Source: Solidesulfovibrio carbinolicus
GTDB lineage: Bacteria; Desulfobacterota; Desulfovibrionia; Desulfovibrionales; Desulfovibrionaceae
Direction of reading: 5' to 3'
NCBI RefSeq assembly: GCF_004135975.1
Contig: NZ_CP026538.1
Location: 124,001 to 188,000 of the forward strand
Length of the DNA: 64,000 bases
A program made the position numbers and the translations under genes. A model generated the notes under the pieces. That model had not been told where the DNA came from and made no database searches. It saw nothing but the letters and a program-made list of their open reading frames with translations. Shown here piece by piece: positions 8,365 through 19,384 of the stretch (position 1 is its first letter; every line of letters begins with the position of its first letter).

Positions 8365-9207
8365 ATGTACCACGATGTGTTCGGCTTTGACGCCATGCCT
8401 CTGGCCAGCCCCCTGGACAGCGCCCCTGGCACCCGGGCCGCCGAAGCCCTGGAGCAGGGACTGTCCGCCCGATTGCTTGGCCTTGTGCTCGCTTCCGATC
8501 TGTTCGCCGCCCGCACGGGTTCGCCCCGCCAGTCCCGGCATAACGTCCCGGTGGCCGCCTGCTGGCCCGGCGCGGCCATCGTTGTCTCCGGCGAGGCCCT
8601 GGACCAGGACGACCTCGACGCCTTTCTCGGCTGCCTGCTGCTGGCCCTGCGCAGCCCCATGCGCGGTTCGGCCCGTTTTCCCCTGCGCGATCTGGCCCGG
8701 CTGATCCGGCCCAAGGCCCGGCGTTTCGACGTCCGCCGCCTGGAACGCTCGCTGTGGCGTCTGGCCGCCTGCCGCCTCAACGTGGAAGAAGCCGGCGGCG
8801 GCTACGCCCTGCAGCTGCGCCTGCTCGACGCCGTCCTGTGCGACCGCCGGGCCGGGCTGTGCGCCGTGGACGTCGGCCCGCGCATGCTGGCCGCCTGCGG
8901 CGACCCGGAACGCATGGAGCGCCTCCTCGCCGCCCGTGCCCCCCTGGCTGACGGCTTTGCCCGCTGGCTGGCCGGTTTCCTGTCCTACGGCCCGGCCGCC
9001 CTGCGGCTGGATTTCACCGCCCTTCGCCGCTTGTCCGGGTTGTCGCGCCAGCCCATGGCCGCCTTCCGGGTCCGGGCCGTGGCCGCGCTGCAGGATTTTC
9101 TGGGCCTTGGGGCCATTGCCGCCATAGAGTCCGCCGGTCCCGACCGGCTCATCGTCTCCCGGCCCGCCGCCAGGGGCGAGGAGCCGGCCTGTCTGCTGCT
9201 GTCGTAA
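8365..9207 (+). CDS. TrfA/RepA-type plasmid replication initiator-like protein
   Basis: A 280-residue protein whose order of blocks resembles the TrfA/RepA initiators of broad-host-range plasmids. After a variable N-terminus comes LDQDDLDAFLGCLLLA, then LRDLARLIRPKARRFDVRRLERSLWRL and, near the C-terminus, a second winged-helix-like region (ALRLDFTALRRLSGLSRQP). TrfA binds iterons and opens the plasmid origin. Here no iterons and no partition genes are seen nearby, and the neighbours are chromosomal metabolism and two-component genes. It may be a domesticated initiator or a DNA-binding regulator of the same fold. ATG 8365 is preferred over 8317 because GGGGGAGGA lies just upstream. The recognition is by pattern, not by search. 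Confidence 0.6.
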   Translation: MYHDVFGFDAMPLASPLDSAPGTRAAEALEQGLSARLLGLVLASDLFAARTGSPRQSRHNVPVAACWPGAAIVVSGEALDQDDLDAFLGCLLLALRSPMRGSARFPLRDLARLIRPKARRFDVRRLERSLWRLAACRLNVEEAGGGYALQLRLLDAVLCDRRAGLCAVDVGPRMLAACGDPERMERLLAARAPLADGFARWLAGFLSYGPAALRLDFTALRRLSGLSRQPMAAFRVRAVAALQDFLGLGAIAAIESAGPDRLIVSRPAARGEEPACLLLS

Positions 9208-9387
9208 CGCCAGACCCCATGGAACGGCATGATGTCCGCGGCCGCCGGTGAGGATGAAAAATCCTGGGACGCATCGCAAAAGGCTCCCCAGCGTCTACGA
9301 TTGGACCGGCTTGTGCCCGGTCCGGCGCGCACCTTGCCGCTGCGGCGGCTGACCCTGGACGTGCTCCGCGACGGGCGGGAATCCTTC

Positions 9388-10657
9388 ATGACGCCATCGC
9401 GCTTGCGCACCCCCCTGCCCAGACGCTCCATGGAACCCCTGGCCGCCGACGTCCTGCCCCATCCGCCAAGCCTGGAAGACCTCATCGGCATTGAGCACAG
9501 CAAGCTCGGGTTCTATCAGGAGCTGCGCCAGAAGGTCGAAGAACTCCAGGACGCCCACCAGGAATCGGAGCTGCGCCGCCAGGAGATCGCCGCCATCCTC
9601 GACGGCATCACCGACGTCATGATGGTGCTCACCAAGGACCTGCGCATCATCTCCGTCAACCACGTCTTCCACGAACTTTTCGACGTGCCGCGCCCCGAGG
9701 GCCAGCACTGCTACAAGCTGTTCCGGGCCTCGGCCTCGCCCTGCCCGGAATGCCCGGCCCATCGCTCCTTTCGCTCCAACGCCGTGTGCCGGTGCATGGG
9801 CACGTTCAAGATCCACGGCCTCAGCCGCCGCTTTGAGATGGTGGCCTCGCCCATCCACAATCCCGACAGCCCGGAATCGCGCATCCTCATCTTCAAGCGC
9901 GACGTCACCCTGGAAAACGAATACCAGGCCAAGTATTATCAGGCCGAAAAAATGGCCACCATCGGCATGTTGGCCGCCGGCGTGGCCCATGAGATCAACA
10001 ATCCCCTCACCGCCGTCTACGGCCTGGCCGAGGGCATCCGCCGCCGGCTGCCGGCCATCCGCGCGGCCGTGGACGACGACCTCTACGTCGACGTGGCCGA
10101 ATACACCGAAACCATCCTCATGGAATGCCGCCGCTGCCGCGACATCGTGCGCTCCATGCTGTCCTTTTCCCGGCCCCACACCCTGGCCTTCTCGCCGGTG
10201 TGCTTAAACGAAGTCGTCACCGACACGTTGAGCATCCTGCGCAGCCGGCTGGAGGACCGGGCCGCCGCCGGCCTGCGCCTCACCGTCAACCTGCACCAGG
10301 GTTTGCCCACGGTGGCCGGCGACGAGGCCCAGCTCAAGCAGGTGCTTCTCAACATCCTGGTCAATTCCATGGACGCCATCGAGGGCGAAGGCGAGATCAC
10401 CGTCACCACCCATCCCGAGAACGACAACACCGTGAACCTCTCGGTGGAGGACACCGGTCGGGGCATCCCGCCGGACAACATGGACAAGCTTTTCAATCCA
10501 TTTTTCACCACCAAGCCCGTGGGCCAAGGCCTGGGCATCGGACTTTCCACTTGCTACAGCATCGTGCGCGAACACCACGGGGTCATCGAGGTGGCCAGCG
10601 AAGTGGGCATCGGCACGCACTTTACCGTGAAACTTCCCCTCGACAGCGGGCATCCCA

Positions 10658-10665
<8 letters not shown>
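9388..10665 (+). CDS. PAS-domain sensor histidine kinase (NtrB type), paralogue 1
   Basis: Soluble kinase without membrane segments. Order: a short helix (SLEDLIGIEHSK), a PAS domain with a cysteine pattern (QHCYKLF, then CPECPAH), the phospho-acceptor H-box GVAHEINNPLTA (H near residue 201), then the HATPase with N, G1 (DTGRGIPP) and G2 (GQGLGIGLST) boxes. The same architecture and the opening SLEDLIGIEHSKLGF recur at 54545-55759. The frame is open from ATG 9229, but codon choice before about 9300 looks non-coding and the paralogue starts close to SLED, so 9388 (or 9430) is the likelier start. It overlaps the regulator gene by 8 bases, so the two form a cognate pair. Signal unknown; the PAS cysteines suggest metal or redox. 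Confidence 0.9.
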
Positions 10666-11989
<1,324 letters not shown>

Positions 11990-12000
11990 GTCGTTTTTTT

Positions 12001-12047
12001 GCCTCCGGCGGCCGGGGGCCTGAGGCCCCCGGACCCCCCACATGGGG
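12001..12047 (+). repeat. REP-like intergenic hairpin repeat, copy 2
   Basis: GCCTCCGGCGG block, then the hairpin CCGGGGGCC-TGA-GGCCCCCGG (12012-12032), then CCCC-ACAT-GGGG as a second small hairpin. It directly follows the regulator stop and a T7 run (11994-12000). One of the most complete copies of the family. Confidence 0.8.
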
Positions 12048-12229
12048 AAAAGGGTTAAGGGGGTTCTCTGTCGGTCGGCGCGCCCAGGCGGTCGGCAATG
12101 GCGCATGGGCGCAAACGCCGTTGCCTCTGGCGGGGCGGCGGCACTTGCGCTAGGCTGGTCGCCGTCCAGGCGGCATCGGCCCGGCCCGTTTGGCGCGCCC
12201 ATGCTGTTATCCCAACCATCGGAGGCTCC

Positions 12230-12556
12230 ATGCGCACCATTCCCGCCTGCGTCCTTGCCTTGGCCCTGTGTCTGGCGGCCGCGACCCCGGCCTTGGCCAA
12301 GAAACAGCAACAACCCCAGAATATCGACTTCGGGGCCGTCACCTGCAAGGAATTCATCGCCGAGATCGCCGCCGGCGACGAGGAATCGGCCGGCATCATC
12401 CTCATGTGGATCGACGGCTACTTGAGCGGCGTGTCCGGAGACGCCGTGCTCAATTGGAAGAATCTCGAAGCGTTCTCCGGTTCTCTCATGGAAGCCTGCG
12501 CCAAAAAACCCGGCAAGAAGGTTCTGGATGTGGCCAAGGACATCGGCATTAACTGA
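12230..12556 (+). CDS. HdeA/HdeB-like small periplasmic protein
   Basis: A 108-residue exported protein. Residues 1-22 form a signal peptide (MRTIPACVLALALCLAAATPALA). The mature part matches the HdeA pattern: IDFGAVTCKEF, then ILMWIDGYLSG, then MEACAKKP, with the two cysteines that form the single disulfide of HdeA. In enterics HdeA is an acid-activated chaperone; here an acid role is only a family inference. ATG 12230 is set by GGAGG five bases upstream; the frame is open from 12098 but that part is not coding-like. Stands alone between a repeat element and the channel gene. Confidence 0.8.
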   Translation: MRTIPACVLALALCLAAATPALAKKQQQPQNIDFGAVTCKEFIAEIAAGDEESAGIILMWIDGYLSGVSGDAVLNWKNLEAFSGSLMEACAKKPGKKVLDVAKDIGIN

Positions 12557-12619
12557 TCCGCAACGGCTCGCAAACACGGCGCGGGGGCCAAGGCCCCTCG
12601 CCGTGACGGCCCACCGCCC

Positions 12620-13816
12620 GTGAACGCCCCCACCGCCTTCCTGCGCCATCTGTTCGCCTCCACCCTGGCCACGGCCACGGCCCTGGTGGCCGCTATTCTG
12701 CTGTTGGCCAGTCTGGGGTTTTATTTCGTCGAACTGCGCGACATCCCCGGCCGGACCCTGTTCGATGCCCTGTGGTGGGCCATGACCACCCTGTCCACCG
12801 TGGGTTACGGCGACATCGTGCCCGCCACCGTGCCGGGCCGGCTCATCGGCATGGGCATCATGGGCGCGGGCATCGGCATCATGGCCGCCCTGACCGGCAA
12901 CCTGGCCTCGGCCCTTATTGAGCGCCGCAACCGCAAACGCCTGGGGTTACTGCCCGTGAAAACCGCCGGACACAGCATCGTGCTGGGCTGCAACGCCCAT
13001 GCTCCGGGGCTGATCAAAGCCCTGGCCGCCGCTGCGCCGCCCACGCGCGGCCCGGCCGTGGCTCTGGTCGCCCAGCTCACCCCCGAAGCTTTTGCCGAAC
13101 TGGCCGCCGACCTGGGCCTGGAGGAACGCCTGACTTTTTGCCGGGGCAACCCGGCCCAGGAGAGCGTCGTGGCCCGGGCCGCCCCGGCCGCCGCCCGGGC
13201 CGCCTACATCCTGTCCCAGGACGGGCTGTCGCCGGAAGAGGCCGACCAGCAAACGCTGCTCACCGCGCTGACCTTTCGGAGCCTGGCCCCCAAGGTCCAG
13301 CTCTACGCCGAGGCCCTGCTCGAAACCAACCGCAAGCATCTGGCCCGGGCCGGCGTGGACGTGACCCTGGTGCGCGGCGACCTCACCGAACGCGCCCTGG
13401 AAACCATGGGCGAGCACCCGGCTCTGTGGCATTTTCTCGAACGCCTGCTCGGCACGTCCGGCCATCGGGCCATGCGCGCCCGGGCCATGAGCCACGACGA
13501 AAAAGCCCTGCGCTGGTCGGCCCTGGTCGGCCAGGCCCTGGCCGCCGGCGACGGCCTGCCCGTGGCCGTCTTCCGCCTGCGCCGCGACATCACCATCAAG
13601 GAACTCCTGGACGCCGACTCGGCCCTGGACCAGTTCATCCTGGAAATGTTTGCCGCCTACGGCCAGGAAGGCCGCCTGGGCCGCCAGGGGCCGGCCGTGG
13701 CCGTCAATCCCGGCGACGGCCTGGATCTGGCCGATTTCGACGGCCTGATACTCCTGGAAACCCAGGCCCCGCCGGCCAAGGCCCATGCTCCGGCCGGCGA
13801 CGGAGAACAGCCGTGA
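12620..13816 (+). CDS. Two-TM potassium channel with TrkA-N/RCK domain
   Basis: A 398-residue membrane protein. A first membrane helix (about 11-34), a pore loop with the K+ selectivity filter TVGYGD (about 58-63) and a second helix (about 72-92) precede a cytoplasmic RCK/TrkA-N region (HSIVLGCNAHAPGLIKAL), in which the usual GxGxxG is degenerate, then an RCK-C-like tail. This is the MthK-type layout, giving ligand-gated K+ flux. GTG start at 12620. The gene ends in a GTGA overlap with a cyclic-nucleotide-binding protein, so the two are made together. Confidence 0.88.
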   Translation: MNAPTAFLRHLFASTLATATALVAAILLLASLGFYFVELRDIPGRTLFDALWWAMTTLSTVGYGDIVPATVPGRLIGMGIMGAGIGIMAALTGNLASALIERRNRKRLGLLPVKTAGHSIVLGCNAHAPGLIKALAAAAPPTRGPAVALVAQLTPEAFAELAADLGLEERLTFCRGNPAQESVVARAAPAAARAAYILSQDGLSPEEADQQTLLTALTFRSLAPKVQLYAEALLETNRKHLARAGVDVTLVRGDLTERALETMGEHPALWHFLERLLGTSGHRAMRARAMSHDEKALRWSALVGQALAAGDGLPVAVFRLRRDITIKELLDADSALDQFILEMFAAYGQEGRLGRQGPAVAVNPGDGLDLADFDGLILLETQAPPAKAHAPAGDGEQP

Positions 13817-14340
13817 ACGGCGAGGCCCTGAAAAAAGCCGCCCTGTTCGCCGACCTCGCCGACGACGAACGCGACCGGCTCGTGCCCGCGTTCACGCCCT
13901 TGTCCCTGGCCGCCGGCCAGGCGGTCATCGTCGAAGGACAGCCCGGAGACGAGATGTTTTTGCTCACCTCCGGCCGGGTGCGCGTCACCAAGGCCATGCT
14001 GCTTAAGGGCATCGTCGCCCCGGGCCTGGACGGCGCTGCCGCCGAGAAAACCCTGGTGGAGCTCTCCGACGCCCAAAGCCCCTTTTTCGGGGAAATGGCG
14101 CTGCTGGATCGCGACATCCGTTCGGCCACCGTCACCTGCCTCACCGACTGCCGCTTTTTGCGCATCGACCGCGACGCCTTTTTTGCATGCCTCCAGGCCC
14201 ATCCGGCCCTGGGCGTCAAGGTGCTCGCCGCCCTGGCCAAACGCCTGGCCGGGCTTGTGCGCAAAAACAACGTCGAAGTGGTCAAGCTCACCACCGCCCT
14301 GGCCCTGGTCTTAAGCCGGCGGGGGGCGGAGAGAAGATAG
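13813..14340 (+). CDS. Cyclic nucleotide-binding domain protein, coupled to the K+ channel
   Basis: A 175-residue single-domain protein of the CAP_ED/cNMP family. The beta-roll contains VIVEGQPGDEMFLLTSGRV and the phosphate-binding cassette FGEMALLDRDIRSATV, with the glutamate and arginine needed for cAMP/cGMP contact. No helix-turn-helix follows, so it is not a CRP-type regulator. Its GTG start overlaps the channel stop (GTGA), suggesting it is a detachable gating subunit of that channel. A 40-residue insertion within the roll (around LLKGIVAPGLDG) is a little unusual. Confidence 0.85.
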   Translation: MNGEALKKAALFADLADDERDRLVPAFTPLSLAAGQAVIVEGQPGDEMFLLTSGRVRVTKAMLLKGIVAPGLDGAAAEKTLVELSDAQSPFFGEMALLDRDIRSATVTCLTDCRFLRIDRDAFFACLQAHPALGVKVLAALAKRLAGLVRKNNVEVVKLTTALALVLSRRGAERR

Positions 14341-14358
14341 AGCAGGGAAGAGCAAGAA

Positions 14359-14405
14359 GCCTCCGGCGGCCGGGGCCTGAGGCCCCGGACACCCAAAAGG
14401 GGGGA
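14359..14405 (+). repeat. REP-like intergenic hairpin repeat, copy 3
   Basis: GCCTCCGGCGGCC block followed by the hairpin CCGGGGCC-TGA-GGCCCCGG. The stem is one pair shorter than at 12001 on both arms, so pairing is kept. Lies after the cNMP protein gene. Confidence 0.75.
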
Positions 14406-14439
14406 AGGTCCAAGGGGGGCGGCGCAGCAGTGAGGAACC

Positions 14440-15114
14440 ATGCCTACGGATCGCACAAAAATCGAAAAAGCCCTCTTCATCGCCAAGAAAAATCTGGCCG
14501 GGCTGGTCTATGACTTCCAAACCCTGGAAGGCATGCCGTTCACCCTGCCGGAAGTGCAGACCTACCTGCAGGGCATTACGGTCGGCGGCCATAAGATCGA
14601 AGACGAAGACAAGCTCAAGCAACAGGCCCTGGCCTGGAAGCAGCTCATTGTCTTGGTGGAAACAAACAGCTTTGTGTTTTCCAAGGCCACGGCCTGCGCG
14701 CTCCAGGCCATCGTCGCCAAGGACGAGGCCCTGGAAATCGGGAGGTTTCGCCAAGGGCAAGTATGGATCAAAGGGGCTGACTACCTGCCCCCGGACCACG
14801 AAACCCTTGACGCCCGTTTCCAGGCCTTGTGCGAAAGAATCAGCGCCCTGGAAGATCCCTTCGAACAAGGCGGCGTCGCGGCCCTGGACATGGCGCGTAA
14901 TCAGTACTTTTACGACGGCAACAAGCGAACCGGTTTTCTCATGATGAACGGCTTGTTCCTGACAAACGGCCTTTTGCCTTTCAGCGTCCCGTCTAAGCAC
15001 GTCCTGGACTACAATATCATGGTGTTGGAGTATTATGCTACGGGTAACGAAAGGCCCATGCGCCGTTTTTTCGAAGAACAGTACGCGGCCCAGTATCCTG
15101 GTTTCCATAGGTGA
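14440..15114 (+). CDS. Fic-family protein with Gln in place of the motif histidine
   Basis: A 224-residue protein. The N-terminal part has TLEGMPFTLPEVQTYLQGITVGG; the Fic core shows ARNQYFYDGNKRTGF. The Fic active-site motif is HxFx(D/E)GNGRxxR; here the first histidine is glutamine and GNGR is GNKR. Fic enzymes AMPylate or otherwise modify proteins, and the histidine is the general base, so this protein may be inactive, use other chemistry, or act by binding. The TLEG segment near the N-terminus resembles the inhibitory S/TxxxE(G/N) helix. It sits between two repeat elements, and no toxin or antitoxin partner is seen. Confidence 0.8.
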   Translation: MPTDRTKIEKALFIAKKNLAGLVYDFQTLEGMPFTLPEVQTYLQGITVGGHKIEDEDKLKQQALAWKQLIVLVETNSFVFSKATACALQAIVAKDEALEIGRFRQGQVWIKGADYLPPDHETLDARFQALCERISALEDPFEQGGVAALDMARNQYFYDGNKRTGFLMMNGLFLTNGLLPFSVPSKHVLDYNIMVLEYYATGNERPMRRFFEEQYAAQYPGFHR

Positions 15115-15135
15115 GCGTTGAGGAGAGAAAGAGGG

Positions 15136-15180
15136 TCTCCGGCGGCCGACCGCCCCCCGGACCCCCGAAATGGGGGAAGG
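15136..15180 (+). repeat. REP-like intergenic hairpin repeat, copy 4 (degenerate)
   Basis: CTCCGGCGGCC, then a decayed core (GACCGCCCCCCGG) without the full palindrome, then CCCCC-GAAAT-GGGGG. Lies between the converging Fic and BPL_N genes, where the C5/G5 hairpin could end transcription. Confidence 0.65.
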
Positions 15181-15200
15181 AGCAAAGGGGGAGCGGCGGA

Positions 15201-16454
15201 TCAGGAGAGTAGGCGCAGCAGCAGGGCGTCGAGGGTCGCGGCCAGCTCGCCGCACAAGCCGCCGCCGCCGGGCGAGGCCCCGAACAGCTCCCGCCGCTCG
15301 GCCGCCAGACCCGGATCGGCCCCGGCCTGGCGCTCCACCAGGGACAAGGTGATCTCCAGCCGCTGGGCCGGAAAAAAGACCTCCAAGCGCCGGGCAAAGG
15401 CCGCCGCCCGCTGGGCGAAATCCGGCCCGGCCTGCCGCCAGTAGGCCACGGCCGCCTCCGTCGGCGGCAGGGCCGAGGCCCCGGCCAGCAGGGCCGAGAG
15501 GTTGGACAGCGAAAACCCCGGCATCCCCGGCCGCCAGCCCAGCAGCCAGTCGCTGCGGCGCATGAGCAGCCGCGCCTCGATACCGGCCGCGATCACCGAT
15601 TCGATGTCGCGCCGGGCCGCCTCCAGATGGGCGTCGTCAAAGCGCCGCGTCTCCTTAGCCGGATGCCAGGCCGGCACCAGCCGCCCGGCGATTTCCCCGC
15701 CCGGATCGAAAAGCCCCAGCAGATGAGCCAGCCAGGCGTTGGCCTGGGGCGAATCCGGCGTCTCCAGATGGGCATGGGACAGCACGTAGCGCCCCCGGCC
15801 ATAGGCCCCGGCGATGACGCAGGCCCCGCCGTCCAGAAAGGCCGGGGCAAGCGTCAGGCCGAAACGCGCCTGACAGGCCCCGAGCAACGCCCCGGGCATG
15901 GCCCCCAGGGCGATGTCGGCCAGCATGAAATCCTCGCCCGGACCGGCATAGGCGGCCACCACCGCCGTGCCGTCCCCGCCGCCCGCGCCCGGCGGCGGCA
16001 CGAAGCCGGCCGGCCACCAGACCGGGGCCTGGAAATCCTCGGGCAGCTCCGCCGGCAGATAGGGCGAGGCGGCGTCGCCGCGAAGGCGCACATGGCCGCT
16101 GGCCAGATGCTCCAGCCGGTCGGCGAAGGGCCGGCGCGTCCAATCGCAAAGGCCCAGGCCGGCGTCATGGGAAAGGGCCAGGCCGCAGCCGCCGCACACG
16201 CCGAAATAATTGCCCCCGCCGGCCACATAGTCGCGCACGGCCCGCTGTCCGGCCGGCCCCAGGGCCGCGAACTTGGGCCGGGAGAATCCGCCCGGCACCA
16301 GTAGCGCCTTGGGCGGATGGGCGGCCAGTGCGCCGCCGGCCACCGCGGCGCAGGTCACGGGGCGGCACGGCGCGCCCAGGGCGGCCAGCCCCCGGCACAA
16401 AAGCAGCCCCCACACATGGGCATGGTCCCACAACACAGCGAATGGCGCGGTCAT
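15201..16454 (-). CDS. BPL_N (biotin-protein-ligase N-terminal/GATase-like) domain protein
   Basis: A 417-residue cytoplasmic protein. The N-terminal ~250 residues resemble the glutamine-amidotransferase-like BPL_N domain: KALLVPGGFSRPKF, then the nucleophile elbow-like GNYFGVCGGCGLAL with a Cys at the expected site, and later GAYGRGRYVLSHAHLE. No biotin ligase catalytic domain follows; the C-terminal ~170 residues are unrecognised and leucine/alanine rich. It is divergent from valS. Function unknown; a hydrolase-like or regulatory role is possible. Alternative: an uncharacterised class I glutamine-amidotransferase relative. Confidence 0.75.
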   Translation of the reverse strand: MTAPFAVLWDHAHVWGLLLCRGLAALGAPCRPVTCAAVAGGALAAHPPKALLVPGGFSRPKFAALGPAGQRAVRDYVAGGGNYFGVCGGCGLALSHDAGLGLCDWTRRPFADRLEHLASGHVRLRGDAASPYLPAELPEDFQAPVWWPAGFVPPPGAGGGDGTAVVAAYAGPGEDFMLADIALGAMPGALLGACQARFGLTLAPAFLDGGACVIAGAYGRGRYVLSHAHLETPDSPQANAWLAHLLGLFDPGGEIAGRLVPAWHPAKETRRFDDAHLEAARRDIESVIAAGIEARLLMRRSDWLLGWRPGMPGFSLSNLSALLAGASALPPTEAAVAYWRQAGPDFAQRAAAFARRLEVFFPAQRLEITLSLVERQAGADPGLAAERRELFGASPGGGGLCGELAATLDALLLRLLS

Positions 16455-16687
16455 GGCCCTGTCCTACAACCTCGACCGGCCGCCGGCAAGAAGCGCCTTG
16501 TATTTCAAGGGGGGGCGCAGTATTGGGGCCTATCGTCAGCCATGCCGCCAAGGTGCGACGGCTTGGCCGGGAGCGGTGCGCGCTCCGGCCGGCCGGCCCT
16601 GCCGCCGGCTCGTGACATTGCGGCCGAACTTTTGTATCCAGGGCCGCTTGGCGGCGCATTGCGCCGCAGCTATTTCAAGGAGCGCAT

Positions 16688-19354
16688 ATGACCAGCGAGG
16701 CCCTTTCCAAGGGATATGAGCCGGCCGACGTCGAGGCGAAATGGATCGCCTACTGGCAGGACGAAAAGACCTTCACCCCGGACCCCGACGGCCCGGGCGA
16801 ACCCTATTCCATCGTCATCCCGCCGCCCAACGTCACCGGCGCCCTGCACATGGGCCATGCCCTCAACATCACCATCCAGGACATTCTGTGCCGCTATCAC
16901 CGCCAGCTCGGCCGCAAGGTGCTGTGGGTGCCGGGCACGGACCATGCCGGCATCGCCACGCAAAACGTGGTGGAACGGTCGCTCGCCGCCGCCGGAACCT
17001 CTCGCGAGGAGCTCGGCCGCGAGGCGTTCATTGAGCGCGTCTGGAAATGGCGCGAGGAGTACGGCGGCAAGATCCTCAACCAGATAAGCCGTCTGGGCGC
17101 GTCCGTGGACTGGAGCCGGGAACGCTTCACCATGGACGAGGGCCTGTCCAAGGCCGTGCGCGAAGTCTTCGTGCGCCTTTACGAAGACGGGCTCATTTAC
17201 CAGGGCGATTACATCATCAACTGGTGCCCACGCTGCCACACCGCCCTGGCCGATCTGGAAGTGGAGTACGCCCCGCACATCGGCAAGCTCTACCACATCC
17301 GCTATCCCGTGGAAGGCACGGATACGTTCGTCACCGTGGCCACCACCCGCCCCGAGACGCTCCTTGGCGACACCGCCGTGGCCGTGCATCCCGAGGACGA
17401 GCGCTACAAGGACGTGGTCGGCAAGTTCGCCATCCTGCCCCTGGTGGGCCGGCGTATCCCGATCATCGCCGACGCCTACGTCGAGCGCGAATTCGGCACG
17501 GGCTGCCTCAAGGTCACCCCGGCCCACGACATGAACGACTTTGAGCTTGGCCGCAAACACGACCTGGAGGTCATCGCCGTCCAGGACGCGGCCGGGCGCA
17601 TCAACGAAAACGCCCCCGAGAAGTACCGGGGCCTGGACCGGCTGGCCGCCCGCAAGGCCGTGGTCGAGGATTTGAAGGAACTGACGCTGCTCGACGACAT
17701 CCGCGACTACGAGCACAACGTGGGCGAATGCTACCGTTGCCGCACGGTCATCGAGCCCTTCGTGTCCAAGCAGTGGTTCGTCAAAACCGCCCCCCTGGCC
17801 AAGGTGGCCCGCAAGGCCGTGGAAGACGGCCGCACCGTCATCCTGCCCGACCAGTGGACCAAGACCTATTACGACTGGCTCGACAACATCCGCGACTGGT
17901 GCGTGTCGCGCCAGATCTGGTGGGGACATCGCATCCCGGCCTGGACCTGCGATTCCTGCGGCGAACTTATTGTTTCCCGCGAGACGCCGACGTCCTGCCC
18001 GGCCTGCGGCGGCTCGCGCCTCACCCAAGACCCCGACGTCCTGGACACCTGGTTTTCCTCGGCCCTGTGGCCGTTTACCACCATGGGCTGGCCGGACCAG
18101 ACCAAAGAACTGGCCACGTTCTATCCCACCTCGGTGCTCAGCACCGCTTTCGACATCCTCTTTTTCTGGGTGGCCCGCATGATGATGATGGGCCTGCACT
18201 TCATGGACGAGGTGCCGTTCAGGCACGTCTACATCCACGCCCTGGTGCGCGACGCCGAGGGCCGCAAGATGAGCAAGTCGCTGGGCAACGGCATCGATCC
18301 CCTGGCCATGATGGAACGCTACGGCACCGACGCCCTGCGCTTCACCCTGGCCGCCTTCGCCGCCATGGGCCGCGACATCAAGCTGGCCGAGGAGCGCATC
18401 GAAGGCTACCGCCACTTCATCAACAAGCTGTGGAACGCGGCCCGGTTTGCGCTCATGCACGTGGCCGACGGCGCGCCGGAGATGGAGCTGTCCCAGGCGG
18501 CCAAGGCCGGGTTGTGCCACGCCATGATCCTCTCGCGCCTGGAGCGCCTCAAGGGCACGGTGTCCCGGGCTATCGAGGGCTACCAGTTCAACGAGGCGGC
18601 CCAGGAGCTGTACGGCTTTTTCTGGCGCGAATTCTGCGACTGGTACCTGGAAATGGCCAAGGTGGACCTGGGCGGCGAGGACGAGTTCAAGAAGGGCGCG
18701 GCCAAGCGCGTGCTTTTAACCGTGTTGTCCGAGACGCTCACCCTTATGCATCCCATCGTGCCATTCGTCACCCAGGAGATCTGGAGCAAGCTGCCGGGCA
18801 TGGCCGAACCCAACCTGGCCAAGGTTCCCTATCCGCCGCTGCGCACCGAACTCATCAGCGACGAGGCCGAGGCGTCCATGGAGCTGCTGCGGGCCGTGGT
18901 CGTCGGGGTGCGCAACATCCGGGCCGAGCTCAACATCAACCCGGGTGTGAAACTGACCGCCCTGGTCCATGCCGAGGACGCCGCCCAGGCCGCCTCGCTG
19001 ACGGCCAACGCGGCCATGATCAGCTTTTTGGCTAAGCTCGAACGCTTCGAGGCCGGCCCGGACGTGGCCGCGCCCAAGGCCTCGGCTTCGGCCGCCTGCG
19101 GCTCGTGCGCCCTTTTCGTGCCGCTCTCTGGCGCGGTGGACTTCGACGTGGAGTTCCTGCGCCTGTCCAAGGAAGAAGTGAAGACGGTCAAGGAACTGAC
19201 CGTGGTGGAAAAAAAGCTCGGCAACGAGGACTTCGTGTCCCGCGCCCCGGCCGAGGTGGTGGCCAAGGAGCGGGAGAAGCAGGACGCGCTGAGCGAAAAG
19301 CTGGCCCGGCTGCGGGAACTCAAGGACCGCATCCGCAAGCTCATGGCCGAATAG
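16688..19354 (+). CDS. valS: Valyl-tRNA synthetase
   Basis: The 888-residue class I synthetase charges tRNA-Val. Signature sequences are the HIGH motif (HMGH within [13 protein letters not shown]) and KMSKS ([14 protein letters not shown]). The editing (CP1) domain includes [19 protein letters not shown]-terminal coiled coil of about 65 residues (from [12 protein letters not shown]) ends the protein, as in other bacterial ValRS. ATG 16688 follows AAGGAGCG. Housekeeping gene with its own strong terminator downstream. Confidence 0.98.
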   Translation: MTSEALSKGYEPADVEAKWIAYWQDEKTFTPDPDGPGEPYSIVIPPPNVTGALHMGHALNITIQDILCRYHRQLGRKVLWVPGTDHAGIATQNVVERSLAAAGTSREELGREAFIERVWKWREEYGGKILNQISRLGASVDWSRERFTMDEGLSKAVREVFVRLYEDGLIYQGDYIINWCPRCHTALADLEVEYAPHIGKLYHIRYPVEGTDTFVTVATTRPETLLGDTAVAVHPEDERYKDVVGKFAILPLVGRRIPIIADAYVEREFGTGCLKVTPAHDMNDFELGRKHDLEVIAVQDAAGRINENAPEKYRGLDRLAARKAVVEDLKELTLLDDIRDYEHNVGECYRCRTVIEPFVSKQWFVKTAPLAKVARKAVEDGRTVILPDQWTKTYYDWLDNIRDWCVSRQIWWGHRIPAWTCDSCGELIVSRETPTSCPACGGSRLTQDPDVLDTWFSSALWPFTTMGWPDQTKELATFYPTSVLSTAFDILFFWVARMMMMGLHFMDEVPFRHVYIHALVRDAEGRKMSKSLGNGIDPLAMMERYGTDALRFTLAAFAAMGRDIKLAEERIEGYRHFINKLWNAARFALMHVADGAPEMELSQAAKAGLCHAMILSRLERLKGTVSRAIEGYQFNEAAQELYGFFWREFCDWYLEMAKVDLGGEDEFKKGAAKRVLLTVLSETLTLMHPIVPFVTQEIWSKLPGMAEPNLAKVPYPPLRTELISDEAEASMELLRAVVVGVRNIRAELNINPGVKLTALVHAEDAAQAASLTANAAMISFLAKLERFEAGPDVAAPKASASAACGSCALFVPLSGAVDFDVEFLRLSKEEVKTVKELTVVEKKLGNEDFVSRAPAEVVAKEREKQDALSEKLARLRELKDRIRKLMAE

Positions 19355-19384
19355 GCCGGCGGCGGACTAGCGTTGAAAGACAAA

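Noticed and set aside
16670-18520. Antisense open frame of 616 codons opposite valS
   Set aside because: The plus strand encodes an unmistakable valyl-tRNA synthetase with both class I signatures; the antisense frame is GC-driven.
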